A stretch of DNA of 64,000 nt from Ascaris suum (Eukaryota > Nematoda > Chromadorea > Rhabditida > Ascarididae): contig CM024168.1 of assembly GCA_013433145.1 (NCBI GenBank), positions 5,712,184 through 5,776,183 on the forward strand. Direction: 5' to 3'. Each line of letters starts with the position of its first letter. Position 1 is the stretch's first letter. Under the pieces are notes generated by a model. The model had not been told where the DNA came from and searched no databases. It was given only the letters and a program-made list of their open reading frames with translations. The translations under genes and the position numbers were made by a program. Shown here piece by piece: positions 14,178-28,800 of this stretch.

Positions 14178-17100
14178 CCTTCAAATAGAATCACCAGCAT
14201 ACAGTACTATGAATAAAAATTACTGCTAAAGAGAAATTGCATTACGCCTCATATAATGGATGGATGGGAGTGCTGTAACAATCATTTCAAGTTGTCAGAC
14301 GGGATGACGTAAGGCAGAGCTAAGAGGGAAACTTTTATCGCTTTCCTGATATATATCAAGAGAATGTTGCGATATAAACATATTTACAGGATTAGAAAAG
14401 GGACGACCGGTTAGCACTCCACCCGACCTCTTCCGCACCAAAACCTCAAGTAAAGCCCGAACATTTCCGCCACAGCACGCCTTTAATGCAGCCAGAAAAT
14501 TCTCCAGCAGGACTAATCCAACTCGCCAAATGGCATCAACAACCAACTAATTATATCATCATAATGATGAGAGAAAATACTTGAGGGAAACAGTTAACCG
14601 TATCCAGAGAGAAAATGGCCATATATGGGAAATCATTTCTGCAGCTTCAGCATATCTCTACAGTAAGCGAATCGAACGGAACCACACCCGTGAAATCTGA
14701 GGTGAAACATTTGAATGGACAGGAAATTGAAGTAAGAACGCCATTCTCATCCTCTTTTATCCTCTCATCTATATCATCTCAGAATGTACAACCCAATAAC
14801 GCCACCCAATATATACTCGCACAAATCAACACTCTAAAGCATATTTTGCATGAATGAATAGTTTAAACAAAAAGGAACAACAACCCGCGACGCCACTGCC
14901 AAAAACTAAGATAAACTCCTCAACACGCTTATCAACCCAAAGCGTGCAAGTGAAAGGTGCAACAACTGACTGATATAAGATAAAAACCATTCAAGTCATT
15001 AAGGATGGAACGAAACTAGGCAAATGACTGCGTCGAGGTCACGTCACGAAAACCGAAACACAAAAGGTATCGCAATCCCCAAAAAACTCGGACCCTGGTT
15101 AAATGCAATTTTAGGCGTAATACAAGAAAGGTCAGGCCGCATGACCTCAGGTGAAGCAGGAGCAGTGGTAGAGATATTTCTATAAGCGACGACTTTTAAC
15201 GTCCAATAAAGTAAGAAACTCAACACCAAATAGTTTTATCAGCCCCACACCATACACAACAGTCAACAACGACTGATTTGTATCCATGCAAAGACAGCAT
15301 TCAAATAAAACGGCTGTTACTTACTCGTTTCACTGTCTTGCAGCGAACAATTATGAATTGAATGAGAAATTATCAGCATTAACAGAATATAACAGGTAAC
15401 AAAGAGCACAGCAAAAGACAGGTGAATTGAATAGATGCTACCGCATTGCAGCAAGCATGACTCCAACAATACGAAGTATTCAATTTAATCTAGTCATGCA
15501 TGCCGATGAAAGTACAGTAGAGAGGAAGCAGCAGTGCAGGGGTGAGGGGGAAAAGGGAGGAGCTAATGGGAGATTAGAGCCGGGGAGTTTTATCTTCTTC
15601 CGTCATACTTTCCGTGACTGAGGACACTTCTGCATGAAAGCAGAGCACATCCGAAAAGTCTCGTTCCCACGTGCGGTCCCACTTATGATCTCGACAGTTT
15701 TTTCGTTGCGTCGCACCAAAATCCAACCCCCTCATATCACTTCGTTGAGTAATGGTGAAAGCATCGCAAAGAATTGGCAAGACGACCGCCCATATCCTCC
15801 CCTCCTTCGCTAGTCCTACCCTTCACCCGGTCCACTTACAGCTTTTACAAACATCTTGAAAGAGACGCTAAATGGAACCACCCATAATACTGAGCTCAAA
15901 GCATTTCAACGAGACAAACTGCAACATGTGCATCGATATGCCTTCAGGCACAGGAAGTAAGCAAGTACCAGCATGGATAAGCTGGACTTAGGACTAGATG
16001 ACCGGCACTGCAAGTTATGCAACCAACCGTCTCCTTAAAGAAGAAGGGGGAGGGGGGATAGGGATAAGCAAGTAGAAGATGTGACAGTGTTGCTGAGGCA
16101 TGCTGCCTGCTGGAATGATAGCTGAATGTATGCAAAACCATTTCACATCTTCCCAAGTAAACGAAATCTATCTCCATATGGCTTCAGCCGATGACCTAGG
16201 CAAAAAGAAAGAAATTCGAGATCGGAGCGGCATTATCACCGCTGATATTCGGCTGTCTTTCTCTAAGCAGCTGCACTTTCTTCTTGCATACTAATGAAAA
16301 TTCTTAAGAAGGCGATCCCTTGCCTTGCGCTGCCTATGTGCTAAGTGATCCTTAGCCTGCAAGTTATTACCAAAAGAACCCACAACCGTATTTTCTAAAA
16401 CAATGGAATTCAGTTCTTCTTGCTCTCCCAACCTCCCCTCCCTCCTCTCCCCTCATTCTTTATTCAACAAAAAACCGCTCCAGAAAATGAGGCATCAAAA
16501 TGAATGGAATTCAGAGGCTATAAGCAAATATGGCTCATTATGAATGAACTTTGCAGAAATAACTTCCACATTGATTAGCGACCCTCATTTCAACACAGTT
16601 AATCAATGTTGACAAAAAATATGCAAAACTTTCAGCGCACAACGCAAAACAACAGCAGCGTTTAGTGAGAAACAACAAAATTTAGAGGTAAAGCGGAAAT
16701 ATTACATGGGCATTGGCTTTGCGTTCCTTAAAATACAACTCTGCTCAATTCCATGCACAACTCATTAAGGATTCATACTTTATAATACATCGCCGCAGCA
16801 AACGTACAACTTTAAGCGAAGAAGACTACTGCATGAACTCAGCGACTAACCTTGACCCTGGAAAGAGTTCAGGTTAGAGGATAAACTTGATCATGAAACT
16901 ATTACACATAAACCCTAACTCCGGAGCCATAAAACCAACTTTTACAGAAAAACTCATTAAAAATATTTTAAAGAAACACAGCAAATGGAGAGTCTAGCAA
17001 ACAAAAGAGCGCATGCATATAAAAGTTGGTTAACAGTACTCAAAAATGCAATCACAGAGGTCCAATTAGGCGACATCAACGACATGCCATTCTTTTGCCA

Positions 17101-19801
17101 AGAACTCAACGTTATAAAACAGAGGCAGCCGATATACTCGGCTAGAATTTGGAAAAAATATTTCAGAGCGCTGCCATATATTTAGTAAAAACTCGCAAAC
17201 GAAACGTTTCGAACAAATCAAATTTAATACCACCATCGTGACGGGTTCTCCCTCCCCTCCCCCCCTCACCCGTTTTCCCTCCTATGCTACTCAACTGACA
17301 CTTAAAGCCTTGCCTTTTTATCAACAATATACAACTAATAATTATAACCAATTTAAAAAGCTCCTCTTCAAAACTGCACTCACATTAACGAAACGCGTTA
17401 ATAAACAAACTGTGGAATGGCTGAAAATTCTTCGATCCGTTCACTCAAAAAAAGAACAGAAATTGGCCGATCTCGCTGATTTCTTTGGAGAACGATTTAT
17501 TAGGTTTGAACATTCTCAAATTCGCTGAAAAAAAAAACAAAAAGACGCACCATCCGAACTCGAAAAGAAGTCAAAAAGTACAATAAGTGTGAGAGCAACA
17601 TCAAAATATACATTGCCTTATGTTCGCACCGTAACTCTGCTCTTCAATATTCTCCGCTGTTCCACTACATATTTACTCGACAGTTTCAGCACTGACACCC
17701 CCATCGATGTCCAATCCGACCGTCACGTCAACACTCATCTCGTCATACGGATCTCTTCGCATCGCTTCCTTCCTGAATTGCCTTGTCTTAGCACCGTATG
17801 AACTTCAAAGCAGATGTTCGTATTTATTTTCTCTTATCAAAACAGATCAGCCCTCCTGTAAGCTGACGCTAAATGAAATATGACCTCATACGCCTCACCT
17901 GTAATTTACATCGTCAGAAGCAGCCACTTCAATAACGATACCAAATAGCCTCTCCTTAATTTTTTATCTTTATCTTCTCAAAAACGTGATAGAGGGAAAC
18001 AATTTTTCCAAGTCTAAAACGTAAATGGATGTGAAGAGGCGACTAGTCAGAGAGCATAGCGAAACGATTGTGTACTGCAGATGCGACCAAAGTACAAACA
18101 AGAATGCCTGCTCATTGCAACGATGACCCCTTCAAATATCAAAAGCAAAAAAAGGTGAACATTCAATAAATTCAGCCAATACTGAAACCAAGATTAAGAT
18201 TCTCAACACTAATCACGAACCATTTTTATTATTATCAGCCTAGAAATTAGCGCAGGAAGTATTGGAGCGAAATAAATAAATCAAAATGTTACGATATATG
18301 AAGTTGGCGACGTTTGTATGTGTCGTAGACTGGCGTAGCAGGGAGACGCATTCTCTCTTGTGCTTGCTGTGAATACGACGACGAGCCTAAATACGACCAA
18401 AATTAAAGACACTGTTCGGCAATTACGCAAATTAATGTCGTGAATTAGGGGTTGATAACGATCTGTTCATCGAACAACGAAATCGTCAATGAGGCAAATC
18501 GATACCTGGCGGCGAAACCAACTTACTTCAAACAAGCTTCCGTAGTAAAATGGTTTTGCTCCGATTTGGAGCAGCAGACATAACGGTCTCTTAAATGAAT
18601 CACGGTTAAACTTATTTATTTGTATAATTGTTTGCTCTTTCTTGCTATTTCACATACTGTCCTATGTTTTCTCATTTCGGAATGTTAAAACAAATAAATA
18701 AACTACATCGAAAATGACACAAAACATATGTGGAGTTATGTCTATAGTGCTGCAATTACCAACTTTTTATTGCTCCAACACTATAACACTTCAAGTCCAA
18801 TTCCACAACACGGGCCATGAGACCAACACTTGTTAGCACCTGTCAACTATACCTGCAAAGTGCACTCCACTAAGGGAAAAGTTTATGCGCTTCAAAAGAT
18901 GCCGCCATGTTTACTTGGAAAACGTGATGAGATACGATCCGTGGTATATCAGAGATAGGGGACAATAAGAGCGTGATCTGGCCAGCGAAAGTATGCAAGC
19001 ATGAAATCGCGGTGAAACATAATGTTATTAGCGGCACACCGGCAGCAAAAAAATGCGTGAATGACATCTGCGATAAAACCAACAATTCCTGCTTTTGATG
19101 CAAACGCCTATGATACGAAAGGAGCTGAAATCGGCTCATGCGTCCACTCCTGTACGCTCATCTGGCTAAAAATAAAGTGGAAAAATTGCAAATAGAAAAA
19201 TTCACTGGAATTTACCAACCTTCCTCCATAGCAGGGGTCATTCGGTCACCAGTGACCACGACTGTTCCTAGCTCCTGTAACGATGATTCCATAGCACTCG
19301 CCTTGAAAATTTGTTGCTAAGTTATCTCGTACCGCAAAAGACTGGGCAATACTGAGCTGATGCAGGACTGTGCGCCTATCTTTCCGTCCTCTCTCTTTAA
19401 AAACCCTTATATTCGCGAGAAATGGGAGGAGGAAGGAGATGGGAGAGGGAATGGGCGTCAGTGAAACGACACAATTTAAGGCTATAAAGTACGAAAAATT
19501 TGGTTAAAAGCCATAAAAGCTTTAGTAAAACGTATAAAAGTTTGCAAATCCTCTAGTGACAGAATTTCGATGAAGTGACGATAGTCGGTTATTTGGTCCC
19601 TCTTTTGTATCGATAGTGAACGAACCTGAGGCCATAATATCGACTTTATGAAACCTTTAGATCACACTAATACAGCCGCAGTAACCTGCAGACAATCCTA
19701 TTTCCACACGATTACTGCTAGAGAAAGTCATGAACAGAGCCACCAGTGCGCGAAAAATGCTCAAAGTGATTCCCGTCAACATCATGAGAGCTACGGCGGG
19801 G
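14178..19801. other. Intergenic: CSRNP 3' flank to PEX19 5' flank
   Basis: About 5.6 kb without a supported gene. The plus strand is A-rich. A TTTAG acceptor (AG 14227-14226, minus strand) about 50 bases before the PEX19 ATG suggests trans-splicing or a 5'UTR intron, so part of this stretch may be PEX19 outron. Plus-strand ORFs at 14615-14857, 16985-17185 and 17238-17528 are moderately long and Lys/Asn/Gln-rich, but I recognise no domain; they may be remnants of a decayed element or chance openings in A-rich DNA. A CATAAA near 19647 (minus strand) is a possible CSRNP polyadenylation signal. Confidence 0.4.
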
Positions 19802-22800
19802 TCATTTTTCGAGTGGAAAAGAGGACGAGGCAGGAGAGTACGAGTCGCTCTCCATTAGCTCCAGCTCGAGATGTCCCTCTAGAGCTTAAGTGATGAAATA
19901 TGAGCGAAACTGGAATAAAACTTTTGGAAGTGCAACGTTTGCAACTTGCTTTTCCCCTTTTGCTGTTGACCCCAGTTTCGCCCATCTCCTTACTGAAACC
20001 TGAAACTTCATTTTGCTGCCAAGTTTCACTCGTCCTATGAAAATTTTGCGCGGACAGCTGTGACCAACGACGCACCGAAAAGGAATGGTAAGAAGAGCGC
20101 AGGAGGAGGGAGATGGGACGGAGACAGGCTTAGACGGTTAGAATTTTCGTCTCTCTAGGCCTAATAGGGAAAAAAATGGATTATCACAAAAATGTATTCT
20201 ATTCATTGAGAAAGCATCGACAGTTGCCACTTTCAACAGTGAAATGCCACTTTTTTGAACAAATCGGCTATTTAGTATCCATCCCTCCCCATGGGTCACA
20301 GCCATCCTAACTGCCAATAAAGTCACCAACGCACTCCCTCTCCAGCAGTCTCTACTACAAGAACTAAACATAAAAAAGTGAAAGAACACGGAAATTAATG
20401 CTAAAGGCGTACCTCTTGGTATATAGGAGGTGGTGGAGGATTGCAGTAGCTACTCGCCTCATGTGCTGAGTCTTCAAAGCGAATGTGCTGAGGTGAGCAT
20501 ACACGAGTTGGCTATAAAACAGGCAATCGGTCAATTAATGCCAGTGGTGTAACTGTGAATGCGAAGACAATGATAGAGAAGCCAAAACGATTATTCCCTC
20601 TAAGAGCACTACCAAAAATATTTCTGAACACTGGAAGCAACAGGGAACGGAACAGCACTCGAAAACTCGAAATTTTAAGTTCCTTTTTGAACAACTGTGC
20701 CTCTGCTTATCGATTTTGGGGAAGCAATTACTCGAAACTTGAACAGAAAGCCGATGAACAGAAATAGAAGAAAAAAACAGTGAAAGCAAAAAATCCGAAA
20801 AAAGTCGCCAAGGAACCGTTCGTCCTTTTGGAACTGCTTTATTATAGTAATGAATTTCTTCTGCCGCCCACTTATGACTATTGCCGCCCCGAAATATACA
20901 ACGTGAAATACGATGACGCTGAAGGAATACATCGTTCTAAAAACGTAAATACTGCATTAGCATAAAGCATCTAAAGCATCACTGGAACTCACATCATCAA
21001 AGCTGCCACCATCGAGTACCCTCATACGCATCATGGTCTCAAGGTAATGTGCACGAACACGCAATGCATTGAATTCAACACGTCCTTCTGGATTGCCACA
21101 TGATGCACCCATACATGGACACGGAAATGATGGGCGATCTACCTGTAATAACCACACCCGTTACTGTATTTTAATTTAAGGGTAATAGTAATATCAAAGA
21201 GACTAGAGTAAATGATGTAATCAACAAACAACAGCACATCACTAATTAACTAATCGAGTAAACCGGCGAATGGGAGAGAGCAATTAAATGTTGCTGCAAT
21301 CCACATTTGTAGCCAACTAATAGGTTTAATTGTGAAATCACGAAAGTTGTTTGTAAAAAATTCAAAACGGTGATAAGCCATCACAAACGAATGCACAACA
21401 CTTACTTTCATAATCACAACGTTAAGCTGAGGGAAGGGGGAGGGGAGGGGAGGGGGGAAGGGGAGGGGAGGGGGGGGGGAAGGGGAGGGGAGGGGGGGGG
21501 GGAGGGGAGGGGAGGGGGAGGGGGGAAGGGGAGGGAGGGGGGGGAAGGGGAACATAAAGTTTCTTCAGATGTTCAGAAGAAGGTTTTATACTGTGTATGA
21601 TGCATCCAGCTGTTGTTTCCTTTGCAAATTTAACATTTCTTTCAGAAGCTTCCCCAACGAATTTTTTTTATCTTCTAGGAATGGACAACGAGAGACTCAA
21701 CTGACACTTAAGTATCGTCTTTCATTTGACGAACCTGTTTTGATACCAAGTACGATCTTGATCAGACAAACTGAATGGAACTTATCTACGAATATCAATT
21801 TTAGATTATTCCTCAACTCTGACAAAAAAGTTTCGCTCGGCCCATAGACATCAAGCTTGCTAGTGATCAGTTATCTCCGACCACAGCTTGACCGGACACA
21901 AATATCCAAACAATGTTGATCAGTCAGGATCAGAGAGCATAAAGCAATAACAATGAACAAAGGAACGACTGAGGTTCTTCTCAGTGGTTATACGCCTTCT
22001 CTCATGTATCCGAGAACGAAGAATCTGTCAAAGGTTAGCAACTGCAACTACAAAACTAAATGCAGTATAAGTGCTGAGTTTGTATTTAAGTGGCTACGAT
22101 ACCGAATTGCCAAATAAATAACCGGTGATATGCATAAGCTAAATGAAACGTCTGGATAATTCGATCACATATTTGTTCGGAATAAAAGCAAACTACAACT
22201 CACCTGACATTTGATTCCATTCTTTGCACATTCACAAGCTTCCGGTGTGCACACCCCGTCTGCACACGTGCAGCCACAATGTTGACGACTTGCACGTATC
22301 GACTGACATATTGGTGCCTCACTCTTCAAATGAGATCAATTCAGCTCAATTTTAAATTTAAAAATCAAGCGGTACAGACTGATTGCCATTTAACGTCATC
22401 GAAGAACGTCTAGTGGAATTTGCAGAAAAAAAACTGCCTCGTCCCCATCTCCCCGGGAACTGTTATGGATGTAACATAAAAGTCACGTGAAGTCTAGAAA
22501 AGCGCCAAAGGAAGTATATAGGTGGGAGCCACTCACACAGGATCTTGACAATGGAGAAATGAACTGCTGAGAATCGGGAGTTCATGAAGCATAAGAATTT
22601 TTCGACAGCAATGTGCGTTTCAAAATACAAAGCTTCGGCGATAAAAAAGTTCAAAAATGCAAAAATCATTGCTAAAAAAAAAATTCAGTGGTCGACACCA
22701 AAAGAATTAAAAAATCCAAAACATTCAAACGATTTCTCTAACCAAACAAACCAACGAGTCTAAGAATTGCGAAACACAAACTGCTCTCATTAGCGCTTCT

Positions 22801-25800
22801 CGGTACTCCCTCCCGCTTTACACAGGCCATTACAAGGAGAAAGTTACCCTATCGACTTGTACACCAGCAGCTTTGAGCATGGCCTGTCGAGTGCGTCCAC
22901 CAACCGGCTGCATCATATAACAAGTCGTTTCAAATTCCTCTTCCTCGTCTTCGTCATCGAACTCTTCCTCATCAACCTGTACCAACAATGCGTCAGCAAG
23001 TAACGACCAAGGCATTAAATTATATTTCACAGAGGAAGAATAACATCGTTCACTCTGGAATGAAGGCTACGATTTATAGTGTTCTTATTTCATTCGAGTG
23101 GCTGGCTGCACCACACAAATGTAGTTTATGGAAGATATTCAAATATATGCACAAACACCCAGAACCATTCGGTAGCAGAAAACATTTCACTTGAGAGGCT
23201 ACAAAATGCTGTCGTATCAACAGAAACGAGATCAAACGTTAAAATTGAAAAAGACAGTTGGGTTAAATATTGGCATCAAAATCATCCCAATAAAGAAACT
23301 TCATGAACAACAAAAGTTAATAAGGCAACCGTCTTGTGGCTGCTCATTTTCTTCGAGTTTTTATAACCCCACCGACAGAGATATGAAGCCAGTGCTTCAA
23401 CATAAGCTTCACCACGAACCTCATCTTCACTCAGCTCTTCGTCATCAGTACTTGCTTCTGAAGTGGCAGATGGTGTCAATCCACTTTGATCATAACTCGG
23501 TGTACATTTCTCTCCCTCTCCCGTTATTTCCAATAGAAGTTCTCGTCCATTACCTCAATAAACAAGTGCATAAAGAAGCCGAAACAATGTCACAAAATGG
23601 AAATGAATCATAATTGGTGAGTATTCTGTGGGAATTATTCCTTCTGCCTGACTTACGTCAAATTAATCGCTCTCTTCATATAAGCGGAATCCGCTGAAAA
23701 ATTATTAGCTAAAATAACTGAATCTTATTGGCGAACGCACCTACAAAACTACCGTGCTGTCCCTTGAGGAGCTGAAGCACCTTTCAAACCATTCAAGGGT
23801 ACTACTCACTAGCTGGTGCATGTCCTACCCGCTGCAACAACACGACAATTTCCCAAACAGAACTTTTCGAGGAAATTACAACACGAGCCAGTTTACCTCA
23901 CATAAATCGAAAATCATACCATGATGAGGTGTTTGCATCGAATCGGAGGAGTGTTGCCGCTGGAACGACGTCGATGATGGTGCAATCGGTGGTTCATTTA
24001 GAGCTGCAAAACGAGTGGCACGCTCATCACATCGTTTTCGATAACGTTCAAGCTGAAAAGCGCCCACATGCATGTGCATTCTTAATAAGCGTGCGCCAGG
24101 TAAACATCACCTGCACGCAGTTGCAATATAACGAAACGAAAGCAGTGACTTTGTTTAAGTCGGCTTTCATCAATGCAGATAAATATATAAATACTTTTGT
24201 TTGTGCGTATATATATGCATGTGCACGACTGCACGTACATATGCAATTGCACAGAAACACATAACTATATATACATCTAGTCTTTAACTCGTTAAAATCC
24301 CTTCGTATGGATGAAAATTTCACCCGCCAATTCTTTAGGCAAACGGAAGTTATTATGAGATACGAGATACTCACCTGTTCCTTTTGCATCATTGTTTCGA
24401 ATTCAACAATCGAATATTCCTTTGCATCATGATGCTTGGCGGTCATACCTGAAAGTCAGTATTTCTGAAATGCACTACTATAGAGGACAATTTCTTCAAG
24501 GAATCCGGTACTACTCTGTTAGCCTGTCATTTAGCCTTAAAGACTGCACAGCATGGGGAGATTTAAATTCACAACTTTCGGTCCATACGCGTACTTTCAA
24601 TAAATCCTACAAAAAGATGACCAAAACCTTTAGAAGAAAGCTGAACAATCTAAACCCAAACAATTCTGTGCTACTCAATTTCAAAAGGCACACAGTTCTA
24701 ATTAAAGAATGATAAAAGACAAATTCCGGCTTCCGATGTAAAATCGGAGACCAATTTAATTTTTATTTCCCCCCTCCCTCTCCCACCATCTTCCAGTCTC
24801 CAGTCTCGAAACGAAAAAAGAACTTCTAGATCGCTTTTAAAAACAATCCTATGGAAGCAGTACAACAGACTTTGGGAGGCTGTCTCAAAGCTCACCAAGC
24901 GTTGGTTTGCTGAACGCGCTTCGCTCTGAGGCATTCCAATCAGTAAAAGAAGTGGGTAAGAAATTTCTCTGTGAAAGCGCAAAAATTATTCGCTCTAGAT
25001 GATTTTAAAATGCTGTTACTTATCAGCAAATATCACTCTCATCTCAGTTTTTTGATTTCTTTGCATTTTAACTCCATGTTTAGAGTTTTTATCTTTATAC
25101 AACAAACAATGCTGTAAATGAAACATGACTATTTCAATGGAACTGAAGAAACCTGAATATTTATTCAACCCAACATTTCTTTTGCGTTAATTTCTCAATC
25201 GCAACCAAACAGCAAATATCTTACATTCTAATATAAAAATAATAATTCTTTAATAAAAAAATAAACCGAATGGGGAAGGTACTGATGAAAACGGCCTCAA
25301 CAATAGCCACGCAGCAACTTCGAGAAACTGAAACAAACATGGGTGGCGGCCACCTAACAAGCCGAAAGGGATAAAAAATTAAAGCATTACCCAAGGTGAT
25401 ACCACCCGACGTTGGCACGGCTGTAAATCCTTGTGAACGCTCGAAATAATATACTTGAACGCTCTTAAATCGGATCCTCTTCTTCTTTGAGCGACATCTG
25501 CAATACGGAGCACAAATTAGTGCAATCGAATAACTTATACAAACAATGTTTTTAAATAACCCTTAAGTTCTCCCTTTCGCAGAGTAAACTATAATTACGC
25601 TCACCTGAAAACGAATTCAAAGCAATAATACTCAGAGAATCGTCACGAAAACTTCCCCCTCCACCGATCCACATAACTAGAGGCACTTTATTGGTATTCT
25701 TTTGATAGGACGAGAATTATAGCGACGGTGAAAGAAATTCAATCTTCAACAGATTATAATTAATAAATTGCAGTCTCCTAGTGGTCGCCGCGAACTGAAA

Positions 25801-28800
25801 CTACCGGATGGACCGGATGAAGGCAAGTACGCAATATATGTATACGGACATCACTTCGCCATAATGCACTTTTGTGGGAAATTGCAGCGGCGCACAGAGA
25901 CGGAAAAAAATTGGCAGTGTTCACTTATGAACTGATAACAAGTAGTTGCTAGGTCAGTGTTATTCACTTCATTTAACGAGATCCACAAAAGATAACGTCG
26001 TAGATGCCGAACTCCTTGAATACGGTCCTAGTTGTTGTAATTCAGCTAACCACCACGAAGTCAGCAGATCATCGGCTTAAACATACTGATCTTTTCGACA
26101 GTTTTCTTCCCCGTCTTGCTTACCTCTAATGGTTTGTTCCTCCCCTCCTTCCCAATATCTTTCAAACTGTATTTATACTCCTTAACTGCCTCAGCCTAAC
26201 ACTGATTACAACTTTCAGATACCAATCCCCTCCTTAAAATAGAGAATGGTGGTGAGAGGAGCGAAACTGAGTGTGAGCTCAACAGAGAAAAAGTTGCATT
26301 CACATTTTCCAACATCCAAAGAAATCTAGAAATGAAGGCAACTTGGCGCGTCTCCGGTAAACACTAGATGCCGAAAGAAGGATATATTATTCTAACGCAC
26401 TTGAGTAAACTCAATGTTATTTAAATGACACGACAAACCTGAGCATGTAATGCTTCGAAGACGTGCGCCCTCCCGTCATCTTCTTCTGTCGTCGACGCTT
26501 CTTGCCGCTTGCAGCTGACCTCAAGTGTGATCCGGTTTTTTCCACTTCGTCTTCTGCAATGACATATAAGGAATAAAATCCGCAGGGATATCACGATTTG
26601 TACACTTGAATGAGTAAAAACGCTTGTGTGTTTCAATCAAATCGATTGCTCATACTAATCTTCCGGAAATGATTCACTTTTCCGATCCCACTGGTTATAA
26701 AGTGCAGTCCGATCAATTGCATAATGCACACAAGGTTCAGATCAATTAAATAAGGAATATATTCTTTTAAAGCAGATAACATAAATTGTGCTTCAAGTTT
26801 TTCACGTTTAGTTTCAGTGGTTCTTGACGCATGTGTGTCTGCATTTGAATAAGCAGAGAGGCACGAACCATGTGGGTATGTACACATACATGAATATTTA
26901 TATAGAAATCAAATATAAACGAAAATACAATTCAGCGCAAAAAGCTTAGAACATGAACTTTTCAAATCATTTTCAAAGAAAAAATTAATTTCAAAACTCA
27001 CTTGCGGGTTCCGGTGCTGAACTTTTAGGGAAAGCAGCCGCTGTGATCCCTTCAGTCTTCCAAGAGGAATCATTTTTTTCAACGCCCTCTTCATTGAAAC
27101 CCTCGGCTGCTTGTTCCGATGAACTGAAACGAAGAGAAATTGGAATTATTTATTGGTTCACTGAGAATAAAAACTATTAATAATCCTCCAGTGCCACTGA
27201 AGCGTTGCCTAAAATCAATTCGTCGCATACAATATCGTCAAAACTTTTTGAACCTGAAAAGTGGGTAGCAAATCGCGGCTTTCAGCGAAAATTGTCGCTT
27301 CTGCAAAGAAACTGAAGCCTTCTCTCACTCTCAAAAGCATGCATAAGTGATGAAAGAACCGTCTCGCCTCCTCCCCATAGCCTATTACCTAAAAACAAAA
27401 GGGTTAAGGGTTAACTGCCACTTCAGCCGGCAGATTCACCTAATTAATCATCGCAGATACTCCACGAGCTCATTATCAGACACCAGTATGTCCGAGTCTT
27501 TTAGTCACCTCCAATAAAAATAAGCGATTATTAGGCTAATCTTATTGCAATTCGATGCCCCTTCCTTGCTCATTCCCTCTTCCCGAGCGTTATGTGCCGC
27601 ACCAACAGTACAATACCCGACTCTAGTACCCTCACAAGCTGAGGCGTAGGTTGCTACAGCTCTTCAACACATTTGCTTCCGGCAGTGCCAACAGCGATAG
27701 AAAATAAGACTTATAAGTTTAAAACTCAAAAACGAGTCGACTTCTCAAATGCGTTTTTCTCACAAAGAAGACGGAATATGCTGAGTATTAAGGACTGAAC
27801 ATCTCCATCTGGAACTCTTGACGTCCCTCTCTTTACGGACACAACAAATTTGTTGCCAATTAAGCGCTAATGCGTCATCAAAAGTTAGCAAATTGTGGAT
27901 AATTTTTCAATCCCAAAGACTTTTGCCTCTTTCCTCAGTACGTTCCCACTCACCTCAATATTAATAATTGCATATTTTCATGGCCGTTCTATTTAAACAC
28001 GAGTCTATCACGAAAGACTACCACATCACATAGTTTCTCGAGGTTATTGCCTCCTGCTGTGAATCTCTTACTAAAACAAATCCGACAATATGAAGGCTCA
28101 AACCGTGCTGCAGAGAGAAAATTGACGTTAAGGATGCTTCTGGCCGAAACGACGATGAATACTGAACACTACCTCAGTCACCGTTATTTTTACAATGTCA
28201 ACTTTCAGGAACGAAGATTTACTTTCGGCCCTTTTCTCGACTCATTTGTGAGCCACTCATAGAAGCTCTCACTTTATATACGTACAAGGGTAAGTTCTTA
28301 TGAAAGTAGTGAGTTGCAATTTTGCCCGCAGGCGGCAAGTTCGCATCCTTTAGCGAATAATTTTTCCCACCTCATCAAATAATGGTTGTCACTTCACAGT
28401 TTCCAAACAAATTTTCTGTAGTTGTTGGGCACTACTGCCCCCAGGGGTTCTGGTAGTGCTTACCTTCATCACAGTTACTACTTCCAGACGCAAATCGTGA
28501 TTTCCTCCCGTATAAATTAACTCGAAATTAATTTTTAGGTGATAGAAACAGTTGCCTTTTATAAAAGTACTTCCGTAATGAATTCGCTGCCGCCAATCAG
28601 ACGTTACAATACTTCTCCGTGAGCAATGAGTGCAGTGGTGATTTGTGCTCCATCTCGGCACTATTCCTGACCTTTCGTCCCATCACCACTACCTTCACGT
28701 TGTCAAGTATCACTTAGTAGCACTCTTTTAGACCACCCATTCGAACACTCTCAAGCTATAACCCAACAAGATTCTTAACAACAGCGTCTCAATCGATTCA

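Noticed and set aside
21250..21600. Gly/Glu-rich plus-strand and Pro/Ser-rich minus-strand ORFs
   Set aside because: They are artefacts of the G-rich low-complexity tract inside a CSRNP intron.
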